Below, one piece after another: positions 45,267 to 52,735 of a stretch of 64,000 bases of DNA. Within the stretch, counting starts at the first letter, position 1. Every line of letters starts with the position of its first letter. Location: contig NZ_PKQK01000005.1 in NCBI RefSeq assembly GCF_002968835.1, forward strand, positions 124,001 through 188,000. The letters run 5' to 3'. The notes under the pieces were generated by a model. That model did not search any database and had not been told where the DNA came from. It worked only from the letters and a program-made list of their open reading frames with translations. The position numbers and the translations under genes were made by a program. This DNA comes from Paenibacillus sp. PCH8 (GTDB taxonomy: Bacteria; Bacillota; Bacilli; Paenibacillales; Paenibacillaceae).

Positions 45267-47307
45267 TTCCCATTGCCTCCGTCTGACTTCTCAGCGGGGG
45301 CTTTTCATTTTCTACAAATACATAGTTGCCACCAGGCATAAGTTCTCTCGCTTTGACATTATCATTAAGGGACAGATTAAGAATATCGACCAGCATCTTC
45401 TTCAGCTCGGGATCGAAGACAGGACACATGAGTTCAATTCTTCGATTCAGGTTACGTGTCATCCAGTCTGCACTGGAGATAAATACATCCGGGTTCCCAT
45501 TATTCTCGAAATAGAACAACCGGGAATGCTCCAGGAAGCGATCCACAATGCTGATGACCCGAATATTCTCACTGAGTCCCTCTACCCCCGGACGCAGGCA
45601 ACATACGCCGCGCACAATCAGATCAATCTGCACGCCAGCTTGGGATGCCTCGTACAATTCATCAATCATATCCTGATGGGATAAGGAGTTGATCTTGGCA
45701 ATAATCCTGGATGGTTTGCCATTCAACGCATGCCCCGTTTCCCGGCGAATCAGTGCAAATAATTCCTCCTTCATACCATCTGGCGCAACGTGGAAAGCTT
45801 GCAGTGCCTTAGGACCGGAATATCCAGTGATCTCATTGAACAATTCGGATGCATCTTCACCGATAATCGGATTGGACGTGAACAGTCCCACGTCCGTGTA
45901 TACTTTGGCTGTACTCTCATTGTAGTTACCCGTTCCCACGTGAACATAGCGTCTTAACCCCTGCTGTTCCCTGCGCACAACCAGAATGATCTTGGCATGT
46001 GTCTTCAGCCCAACCAGTCCATATACCACGTGACAACCTGCTTTCTCCAGCTTACGGGCCCACGCAATGTTACGTTCTTCATCGAAACGTGCTTTCAGTT
46101 CGACCACAACCGTGACCTGCTTGCCACTCTCTGCTGCATGAGCAAGTGCGGGGATGAGCCGTGAATCCCCATTGACGCGGTATAGCGTCATCTTGATAGC
46201 CAGAACCCTTGGATCTTCCGAAGCCTCCAATATAAAATCGGTGACCGGTTCAAACGATTCGTACGGATGATGCACCAGTACATCCCGTTTGCGCAGCAGC
46301 TCAAAATGACTTTCTCTTGGCAGAAACTCAAGTGGATACACCGGCTTCACTGGACTATATTTCAGGTGTGAGAAACCTTCCAGACTATCCACGAATCCGG
46401 CCAGGAAACTCAGATCGAGTGGTCCATCTATTCCGTACACCGGGTCCTGAATATCGAATTCATCCTGCAACTCTAGCAGAGCATCTGGACGAAAATCTTT
46501 GCAGACTTCCAGTCGTACAGGGGCTCCACGGCGTCTGCGGCGCAGTTCTTTTTCAATGGCCTCCAGCAGATCTCCAGTTTCTTCTTCATTAATGAACAGA
46601 TCCGCATTGCGGGTCACCCGGAACTCTTGCGCAGCCAGCGAAACGTATCCGCTGAAGAGGGAATGAATATGATGTTTGATGAGGTCTTCGATCAGAATGA
46701 ACGTTTTCTTTTTGCTATTTGCCCGAATAGGAGCCTGAACTACCCGTGGCAGATTGGAAGGTACCTGAACGATAGCCATAAATGGCTCGCCCGATTGTTC
46801 ATCTTCCTTCTGCAGCATCACAGACAGATAGACTGACTTGTTGTGTACCAGTGGGAATGGACGACTCTGATCAATGGCCATCGGTGTGAGTACCGGAAAA
46901 ATAATTTCATGAAAATATTGGTCCATTGCGCGCTGCTGTGTCACATTAAGATCTGTATATTCCTGAATGTTTACGCCTTTCTTGGCGAGTAGACGAGTGA
47001 GTTCATGATAAGTTTTATATTGCTCGGCGACCATAGTGCCGATTCGTTTGATCAATCTGCGGTACAATCCCGCAGGCGTATACCCTGTAAAATCCTTTTG
47101 CGTAAATCCGGCCTTGATCTTCTCTTTCGTCTCCGCCACCCTAACACTGACGAACTCGTCCAGATTACTGGCGACAATACCGAGAAACCTCATGCGTTCC
47201 AGCAGAGGTGTTGTAGGGTCCTGAGCCTCCTGGAGCACACGCCGATTAAATTCAACCCAACTCAAATCACGATTAACGTAGTTCCCTGTTTTGACATCTC
47301 TATGCAT
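45226..47307 (-). CDS. ppk1: polyphosphate kinase 1
   Basis: Membrane-associated enzyme (693 residues) that polymerises the gamma-phosphate of ATP into polyphosphate. The four PPK1 domains are present: N-terminal helical (NRDLSWVEFNRRVLQEA), head, and two phospholipase-D-like domains. The autophosphorylated histidine lies in LVGLKTHAKIILVVR (H437). HVGTGNYNESTAKVYTDVGLFT and the C-terminal SSADWMTRNLNRRIELM are conserved. CGGAGG precedes the ATG. It is convergent with ppx. Confidence 0.95.
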   Translation of the reverse strand: MHRDVKTGNYVNRDLSWVEFNRRVLQEAQDPTTPLLERMRFLGIVASNLDEFVSVRVAETKEKIKAGFTQKDFTGYTPAGLYRRLIKRIGTMVAEQYKTYHELTRLLAKKGVNIQEYTDLNVTQQRAMDQYFHEIIFPVLTPMAIDQSRPFPLVHNKSVYLSVMLQKEDEQSGEPFMAIVQVPSNLPRVVQAPIRANSKKKTFILIEDLIKHHIHSLFSGYVSLAAQEFRVTRNADLFINEEETGDLLEAIEKELRRRRRGAPVRLEVCKDFRPDALLELQDEFDIQDPVYGIDGPLDLSFLAGFVDSLEGFSHLKYSPVKPVYPLEFLPRESHFELLRKRDVLVHHPYESFEPVTDFILEASEDPRVLAIKMTLYRVNGDSRLIPALAHAAESGKQVTVVVELKARFDEERNIAWARKLEKAGCHVVYGLVGLKTHAKIILVVRREQQGLRRYVHVGTGNYNESTAKVYTDVGLFTSNPIIGEDASELFNEITGYSGPKALQAFHVAPDGMKEELFALIRRETGHALNGKPSRIIAKINSLSHQDMIDELYEASQAGVQIDLIVRGVCCLRPGVEGLSENIRVISIVDRFLEHSRLFYFENNGNPDVFISSADWMTRNLNRRIELMCPVFDPELKKMLVDILNLSLNDNVKARELMPGGNYVFVENEKPPLRSQTEAMGIIPWKPAEWSVLT
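45275..45306 (+). terminator. ppx terminator inside the ppk 3' coding end
   Basis: GCCTCCG-tctgacttctcag-CGGGGGC-TTTT forms a hairpin nine bases after the ppx stop, within the last codons of ppk1. Confidence 0.6.
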
Positions 47308-47557
47308 GTATGGCCTCCGAATGTGTTGCGTATCTTTTCTTGTTTAGATGCTCTCCTATAATTGTACTATTCATAATCGACTCCAAGCGTCAGCGCAGTG
47401 TAAAATCTACGTAAAATTTATGTAAATGATACCTCATAGCCGCAACATTTTCCATCCCTTTACAAAGAGCAACAGACAGAGTAAAGTGAGGTACAGTGTG
47501 ATTTGGTCCGGTAGCTTGTTCTCATTTTAAAAACAGAGTTAATAGAAGGAGTATATA

Positions 47558-47785
47558 ATGAAATCCAATAAACCTAGAACGTTACAAAAAAATATAGAGT
47601 TTTTCACGGCTGCGCTATCCCAATGTTTGGTCACGGCATGGCAGGAAGACCCAGCTGGCGTCTACTGTGAAGTGGGATCCGGTATCGTGGAGCGAATCAG
47701 TGAAGACAGCGTGCGCATTCGAAATAATGATGGGACAAAGAGTCATTATGCACGAGATATCACGATGTTTCAGACCGAAAAATAA
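47558..47785 (+). CDS. unknown 75-residue protein
   Basis: A well-supported small gene: AGAAGGAG precedes the ATG and the composition is protein-like. The product is soluble, with an N-terminal helix (LQKNIEFFTAALSQCLVTAW) and a short beta-rich part (VYCEVGSGIVERISEDSVRI, then YARDITMF). No family recognised. A structured RNA follows on the same strand. Confidence 0.7.
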   Translation: MKSNKPRTLQKNIEFFTAALSQCLVTAWQEDPAGVYCEVGSGIVERISEDSVRIRNNDGTKSHYARDITMFQTEK

Positions 47786-47880
47786 TTTTGCATTTAATAT
47801 GAAAAAAGACTAGCTTTCCGAAACAAGGTGTTGTATACTCTTGCCACAAGGAAAGGAGGTGCGTCAACATTTCTAATCAT

Positions 47881-47922
47881 ATGTTGAACGTGTCCCTTAC
47901 TCGATCCACTAGCTCAAAATAA
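47881..47922 (+). CDS. possible 13-residue leader peptide
   Basis: Within the structured RNA, ATG-TTG-AAC...AAA-TAA reads MLNVSLTRSTSSK. The strong ribosome site AAAGGAGGTG ends about 18 bases upstream, which is long for this ATG but about nine bases before an in-frame ATT. The coding overlaps the left arms of the RNA hairpins, as in translation-controlled attenuators. Speculative. Confidence 0.3.
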   Translation: MLNVSLTRSTSSK

Positions 47923-47978
47923 AATGAGTTTGGTGGAGGCGCGGGATACGGATCAATGTTTAAAAAAGCGCCACGGGT

Positions 47979-48010
47979 AAAAAAGCCGTCTTCGGACGGC
48001 TTTTTGTTTT
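47979..48010 (+). terminator. intrinsic terminator ending the structured RNA
   Basis: AAAAAAGCCGTC-ttcg-GACGGCTTTTTGTTTT is a textbook hairpin with UUCG loop, 125 bases upstream of the GH53 start. Confidence 0.9.
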
Positions 48011-48134
48011 GTCTTTTACATGTAGAGAGGTTGAAAAAACAGCCAAAATATTGGAAATGGGCCCTTTAGTTGAGTGAATCAAGACCGCTATACTTAGGAA
48101 GTAACTCATCCCATATCCAAGGAGGCATCTTGTT

Positions 48135-49184
48135 ATGTTCCAAAATGTAAGGGGTTTCAAGACATCCATTGCTCTGGTTTTTGTTTTGTTGTTCACCTCT
48201 ATTATGTTGCCCGCAGGCCAGCATGCTAATGCAGCACCGAGTTTCGCCAAAGGAGCGGACATCAGCTGGGTTCCCGGGATGGAAGCCCAAGGCTACAAAT
48301 GGAAAGACAAAAACGGAGTCCAACGGGACATCATTGATATTTTGAAAAAAGACTATCAGATTAACTCCGTTCGTATCCGGGTCTTTGTTAATCCATCGAA
48401 TGATTATGGTAACGGTTACATGAATAAGGATCGCGCGGCTTCCTTAGCACAACGTGCCAAGAATGCGGGTATGAGCGTTATGCTGACCCTACACTACAGT
48501 GACTCTTGGGCAGACCCGGGCAAACAAACCAAACCTGCCGCCTGGAAAAACTACACGTTCCAGCAATTGATGGATGCCGTCTGGAACCACACACGCGACG
48601 TGATGACTACGATGCAAAGCAAAGGGGTTACCCCGGATTGGGTACAGATCGGTAACGAAACCAGCAACGGCATGTTATGGGAAGATGGCAAAGCTTCCAC
48701 TAATATGAAAAATTATGCGTGGTTGGTGAACACGGGTCATAATGCGGTCAAATCTTTGAGCACCGGCACCAAAACCATTGTGCATCTGGCCGGTGGAGAT
48801 GATAACGCCCTCTACGTATGGAATATTGGAGGTCTGATCAATAACGGTGCCAACTTTGATATGATCGCGATGTCCCTCTACCCTTCATCTTCCGGCTGGA
48901 ATACGGCCGTAACGAATACGGTGAACAACGCCAAGGATATGATCAACCGTTATGGTAAAGAGATCATCATCTCCGAAATTGGCATGGACAATAATCAGGC
49001 TGCAGCTGGTAAAAGTTTGGTAGCGGCGATGAAAAACCAAATCCGCAATCTGCCGAACGGCAAAGGAAAAGGCGTATTCTATTGGGAGCCTCAGGCTACC
49101 CCTGGTTATAACGGTGGCTATAGCAAAGGCGCATGGCAATCGAATGGTGTGCCAACTGTGATCATGGAAGGATTTATTGACTAG
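48135..49184 (+). CDS. secreted arabinogalactan endo-beta-1,4-galactanase, glycoside hydrolase family 53
   Basis: Extracellular enzyme of 349 residues that cuts beta-1,4-galactan side chains of pectin. The signal peptide (about 1-33, cleavage near ANA-AP) leads into the GH53 barrel: FAKGADISWVPGMEAQGYKW, acid/base E175 in DWVQIGNETSNGML and nucleophile E281 in IIISEIGMDN, with a typical GVFYWEPQATPGYNGGYSKG end. AAGGAGGCATCTTGTT precedes the ATG. It stands alone with its own upstream terminator-bearing RNA; no galactan transporter is nearby. Confidence 0.95.
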   Translation: MFQNVRGFKTSIALVFVLLFTSIMLPAGQHANAAPSFAKGADISWVPGMEAQGYKWKDKNGVQRDIIDILKKDYQINSVRIRVFVNPSNDYGNGYMNKDRAASLAQRAKNAGMSVMLTLHYSDSWADPGKQTKPAAWKNYTFQQLMDAVWNHTRDVMTTMQSKGVTPDWVQIGNETSNGMLWEDGKASTNMKNYAWLVNTGHNAVKSLSTGTKTIVHLAGGDDNALYVWNIGGLINNGANFDMIAMSLYPSSSGWNTAVTNTVNNAKDMINRYGKEIIISEIGMDNNQAAAGKSLVAAMKNQIRNLPNGKGKGVFYWEPQATPGYNGGYSKGAWQSNGVPTVIMEGFID

Positions 49185-49232
49185 GAACGGTGGGTAGAAG
49201 TACGGGCTTTGGGGCAGCGTGGTGGGCGTTCC

Positions 49233-49396
49233 GGTGGCGGATCGTTCTTATGATCGCTGTTATCCCCAGATTTTTATGAATTCCCTTATAGGGGGAAAAT
49301 CCGGGGATAGCCTATGCTTCCGATGTAGCTTTCTTGCAGAAAGCTTTTAGGCGCACGCTTCGCTTCTTCAGAATCAATTCCGCCCCCTCCACTACG
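49233..49396 (+). repeat. hairpin intergenic repeat family R1, copy 3
   Basis: This copy lies after the galactanase gene: GATCGCTGTTATCCCCAGAT, AATTCCCTTATAGGGGG, AAATCCGGGGATAGCC, TATGCTTCCGATGTAGC, GCTTCGCTTCTTC, and a degenerate right end CCGCCCCCTCCACTACGTT. The GACAGAA/TTCTGTC ends seen in copies 1 and 2 are not intact here. Confidence 0.8.
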
Positions 49397-49468
49397 TTGC
49401 TGCTCTATGAGGTACTTCTAAAACCGTGTGTAGTCAAATGGATTAAGTAGTAAGGTAAAACAGGCAGA

Positions 49469-49502
49469 GAGCGCTACCCCGGTGGGAGTAGCGCCTTTTT
49501 TT
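49469..49502 (+). terminator. intrinsic terminator after the galactanase region
   Basis: GGCGCTACTCCC/GGGAGTAGCGCC-type arms (GCGCTAC-cccggtggga-GTAGCGC) are followed by an eight-base T run. No gene lies between the galactanase and here except the R1 repeat. The rest of the gap to 49694 shows nothing. Confidence 0.8.
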
Positions 49503-49694
49503 TGCGTTGAAGCGAGCTGTACAGCTGAGGGTTGCAATTTGGTGTGTTGGAGGGTGCTGCGGGTGGCAATTTCAGGGGCAGACCGTTCTTATGAGCAGGC
49601 TGAACGCAGATAGTCTTTTCGCTTATATATGAATATAATAAGATTACAATCATGCAAGACTTGGGATAACTTATTTCAGAGATGGGGAATATGT

Positions 49695-50174
49695 ATGAGT
49701 TTTTTAAAAGGCATGGGTCAATTGGCTGGGGAAGTTACCGGGAAAGTATTGGGCGGCAGTGTGAGGGTTGTGGGTGAACTTGCGGGAAGTCCCTTTATCA
49801 AAGAAATTGGGAACGGCGTAGAAAAAGCTACCATTAATACAGGCAAAACTGTTGGACAACTGGCTAGCGGGACATATGATCTGGCGAGTGGTGCAATTCG
49901 AAAAGACGATACCGCCATAGACGCGGGGCTTGCCGATATTGGAGGTGCCGTAACCAATACTGCAAAAGGTGTAGCGATATCAGCTAAGTATGTGTATAAA
50001 GGTGGTAAGGATGTCGTCGTGGGCTTGAAAGAAGATGATACGGACAGAGTTAAGCTTGGCGCCAAGAATCTTTTGGCTGCTGCTGCGGTGACAACGCTCG
50101 CTGTCGGTGTGGTTGATGCAGTTGATGGGGTTGAAGGTGTGGAAACGGCAGAATCCGGATTAGATCATCAATAA
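49695..50174 (+). CDS. unknown glycine/alanine-rich amphipathic protein
   Basis: About 159 residues from the ATG at 49695 (MSFLKGMGQLAGEVTGKVLG). The open frame begins at 49629, but that extension lacks a ribosome site; GATGGGG lies before the chosen start. The sequence is rich in Gly, Ala, Val and Lys, with repeated ATINTGKTVGQLASGTYDLA-like amphipathic stretches and a hydrophobic C-terminal segment (LLAAAAVTTLAVGVVDAV). No family recognised; a membrane-associated protein is possible. It overlaps the convergent gene at 50160 by 15 bases. Confidence 0.62.
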   Translation: MSFLKGMGQLAGEVTGKVLGGSVRVVGELAGSPFIKEIGNGVEKATINTGKTVGQLASGTYDLASGAIRKDDTAIDAGLADIGGAVTNTAKGVAISAKYVYKGGKDVVVGLKEDDTDRVKLGAKNLLAAAAVTTLAVGVVDAVDGVEGVETAESGLDHQ

Positions 50175-50498
50175 CACGATAACCGAAGAAACACAGCCTA
50201 GCAGGGCAACAAAAATATGGAGACAACTAAATGAGATTTTTTCAAGTAAAATCCGTTGTTTCTTCTGGATAAAGCATGAGTAGATGAACACCGTGACCAC
50301 AATGGGCAGATATAAATGAATATCCGGACCATCCGTGCTCGGTAATAGTTCATTAATATATCTACCTATCGTTTCGTTGATCATCATAAATCCATATATA
50401 ATACCGAGTATTGCTGAAATAAAAAACTGAAACAATATCTGAACTACATCATTCTTTAAAAAGAACAGACCACGTTTACGATACAGGTCACTAACCAT
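50160..50498 (-). CDS. unknown three-helix membrane protein
   Basis: 112 residues with hydrophobic segments at about 20-40, 62-76 and 88-112 and a positively charged N-terminus (MVSDLYRKRG). The hydrophobic C-terminus runs to the last residue. AGGAGGCAACAGATATATT precedes the ATG. Its 3' end overlaps the convergent 49695-50174 gene. No family recognised. Confidence 0.6.
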   Translation of the reverse strand: MVSDLYRKRGLFFLKNDVVQILFQFFISAILGIIYGFMMINETIGRYINELLPSTDGPDIHLYLPIVVTVFIYSCFIQKKQRILLEKISFSCLHIFVALLGCVSSVIVLLMI

Positions 50499-50621
50499 AA
50501 TATATCTGTTGCCTCCTCGTTTTTTAATTACTCTTTTTGATTACCGCTCCTGTATTTTACCATATTGATGATCCGCTGCCTTCTTAGTTTTGTCGATCCA
50601 TCGTTCCCCAACAAACGAAAA

Positions 50622-50660
50622 ACGGCCCTATCCACCTTATTGGTAGACAGGGCAGTTTTG
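50622..50660 (-). terminator. rarD terminator
   Basis: On the minus strand AAAACTGCCCTGTCTACC-aataa-GGTGGATAGGGCCGTTTTT gives a long stem with T run, about 25 bases after the rarD stop. Confidence 0.8.
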
Positions 50661-50684
50661 ACGATGCCAGGGATGCTCCCTTGT

Positions 50685-51563
50685 TCAGCTTGCCTTAGCG
50701 AGTCTCGTGGCACGCACCGATGCGGCAGCGTATACGACGAGTGATGTCCAGATAAGTGCGAAACCGACGAGCAGAACTGGCGATACCGTTTCCTTGAACA
50801 CAAACACGCTCAGGATCAACATGATCGTCGGTCCGATGTACTGTACAAAGCCGAGCGTGGACAGTGACATCCGGGCAGCTGCCCGTACAAAGAAAAGCAG
50901 CGGCAGCGCCGTCACCACGCCGGAAAGCAGCAATTCGAAGAACATCGGCGCAGGCAGCGTCCATGCTGTTGCTTTTCCCACGACGGCCAAGTAGATCCAG
51001 TAGCCCAGCGCCACGGGCAGAACTACAGCGGTCTCGGAAAATAAGCCTACAGAAGGATCTTGCTTGATCTTCTTCTTCGCCAGACCGTATAAGCCGAATG
51101 ACACGGCCAACGAGATCGCAACCCATGGGAAACGCCCGTAGTCGATGGCTATGATGAGTACCGCTACCCCAGCGATAGCAATCGCGAGCCATTGGCCGCG
51201 GTTTGGCTTCTCACGAAGGAAAACAACCGCCAGTAGCACATTCAGCAACGGGTTCAAATAATAGCCAAGACTTGTCTCAACGACATGACCGTTGTTAACT
51301 GCCCAGATGAAGATGAGCCAGTTGATAGCAATTAGCAGCCCACTGGCGGTAAGGGACAGCAGGGTCGAACGACTGGTCAGAATTCGCTTCATGTCACCCC
51401 AACGACGCTGGATGGCAACAAGAATGCCCATAAAGACGAATGACCAGACTACCCGATGTGACAGAATTTCTCCTGCCGGTACTGTGCTAAACAACTTCCA
51501 ATAAAGTGGAAGAACCCCCCACATGATATACGCAATAATAGCGTTGATTAACCCATTGTTCAT
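50685..51563 (-). CDS. rarD: EamA family transporter RarD
   Basis: Drug/metabolite transporter superfamily protein (292 residues, about ten membrane helices in two EamA halves). The start INAIIAYIMWGVLPLYWKLF and SHRVVWSFVFM, and the second half LPLLFFVRAAARMSLSTLGF with QYIGPTIMLILSVFVF, are the RarD subgroup pattern. The substrate is unknown for the family. It stands alone, with a strong terminator after it. Confidence 0.9.
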   Translation of the reverse strand: MNNGLINAIIAYIMWGVLPLYWKLFSTVPAGEILSHRVVWSFVFMGILVAIQRRWGDMKRILTSRSTLLSLTASGLLIAINWLIFIWAVNNGHVVETSLGYYLNPLLNVLLAVVFLREKPNRGQWLAIAIAGVAVLIIAIDYGRFPWVAISLAVSFGLYGLAKKKIKQDPSVGLFSETAVVLPVALGYWIYLAVVGKATAWTLPAPMFFELLLSGVVTALPLLFFVRAAARMSLSTLGFVQYIGPTIMLILSVFVFKETVSPVLLVGFALIWTSLVVYAAASVRATRLAKAS

Positions 51564-51749
51564 CTTCCATTCATTCCCTTTCTTCTGTGCTCCAATGCCT
51601 CAACGGATTATACACCTCGCATGATGAAGAGTACAAATGAACTTGTATAGCCCTTATTCAGTTGGTCGTAACCGCACAGGACGGTACTGTAAAGCCGTAT
51701 ACCTTTGTCATGCATTAAGTTCATGGATAATCATGGCACGTACTAATAA

Positions 51750-51790
51750 ATCGCCCGCACTTGGTCACAGTATGCGAGCGATTTTATTTT
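51750..51790. terminator. terminator after the two-component operon
   Basis: ATCGCCCGCA (51750-51759) and TGCGAGCGAT (51772-51781) form a stem with T-rich sequence on both sides. It lies just downstream of the response-regulator stop on the minus strand and may work in both directions. Confidence 0.6.
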
Positions 51791-51805
51791 TTGGACGCTA
51801 TTGGT

Positions 51806-52735
51806 TTAGAGCATTTTTTTCATCTCATAATACTCGGCTTTTGTCTCATCGCCGCGCTCCCTATAAAACTGAATCAGAATATTCAGTGCATTGTCGAACA
51901 TTACCTCGTAAGGTTGCTGTATACTTAACGTCCATGAATAAGGCTTATTTTCAAATAACATGCCTTTGTACACTTCCACCAGCTGCTTGAGGCTTTCCAT
52001 GTTACTCTTATCTTCATTATAACTTTCATTGAAGTGTTCGAACTCCAACAAATCCACTTTCATGTCTTCGAGATTGAGACTAATATTCCCGAGTCTGCTC
52101 TTGAGCAAATGATGGATTCCAAACGTGTCAAACCGCTTCTTTAAGTTATATTGCGTTGTATATAAGTTCGCATAACCTTTATCCATCACCAAATCCGGCC
52201 ATAAGTCATTAATGATTCGTTCTCTGGACACCGACTTGCCGTTCATACATACCAAATAGGCAAAAAGCTCCTCTGTTTTTTTGGTTCTCCAATTGTCGTC
52301 GATCACTTTCCCAGCTATAGAAACGGCAAAATCGCCAAAACACTTGATCTCGACTCGGTGCCCCATACTGCTTTTACTTCTAATCTTCTTTATTTTTTCC
52401 ACTGTGACATAAAGCTGTTCGAACTTCACCGGCTTAACGAGAAAATCCAATGCTTTTGTTTCAAGTGTGTCTGTCACATAGGCATGGTGAGCCGATGTAA
52501 AAACAAAATCCATATCCGGTCTTTTTTTGAACATCATCCCGAGCAAGGCTATCCCATCGATCTCTGGCATTTCGATATCCAGAAAAGCGAGGTCAGGCTG
52601 TATTCTGCTCATTTCATCCAAAGCTATTGCAGGATCTTCATACATGGCAACAACTTCGACACCCGCAATTTTCTCCAACTTGCTTTTCAAGTTCCGCAGC
52701 GCATAATATTCGTCGTCTACAATAATAACTCTCAT
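51806..52735 (-). CDS. response regulator with SARP-like DNA-binding and BTAD domains
   Basis: 309 residues: receiver domain (1-120) with DD at 7-8 and phospho-acceptor D53 in LAFLDIEMPEIDG, then an OmpR-like winged helix (about 135-215, KKTEELFAYLVCMNGKSVSR) and a helical BTAD-type tail (LVEVYKGMLFENKPYSW...). This receiver-SARP layout is rarer than OmpR or LytTR types and pairs with 7TM receptor kinases in Firmicutes. It is translationally coupled to the upstream kinase (4-base overlap). The target genes are unknown. Confidence 0.88.
   Translation of the reverse strand: MRVIIVDDEYYALRNLKSKLEKIAGVEVVAMYEDPAIALDEMSRIQPDLAFLDIEMPEIDGIALLGMMFKKRPDMDFVFTSAHHAYVTDTLETKALDFLVKPVKFEQLYVTVEKIKKIRSKSSMGHRVEIKCFGDFAVSIAGKVIDDNWRTKKTEELFAYLVCMNGKSVSRERIINDLWPDLVMDKGYANLYTTQYNLKKRFDTFGIHHLLKSRLGNISLNLEDMKVDLLEFEHFNESYNEDKSNMESLKQLVEVYKGMLFENKPYSWTLSIQQPYEVMFDNALNILIQFYRERGDETKAEYYEMKKML

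Larger units (their letters stand above)
47845..48010 (+). ncRNA. structured RNA with intrinsic terminator upstream of the galactanase gene
   Basis: A -10-like TATACT at 47834-47839 is followed by AAAGGAGGTG, nested pairs CGTGTCCC/GGGATACG (47889-47896 with 47943-47950), CCAC/GTGG (47906-47909 with 47933-47936) and CTCA/TGAG, then a strong terminator. It could be a leader that attenuates the GH53 gene or an independent small RNA. No named family is recognised. Confidence 0.5.
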
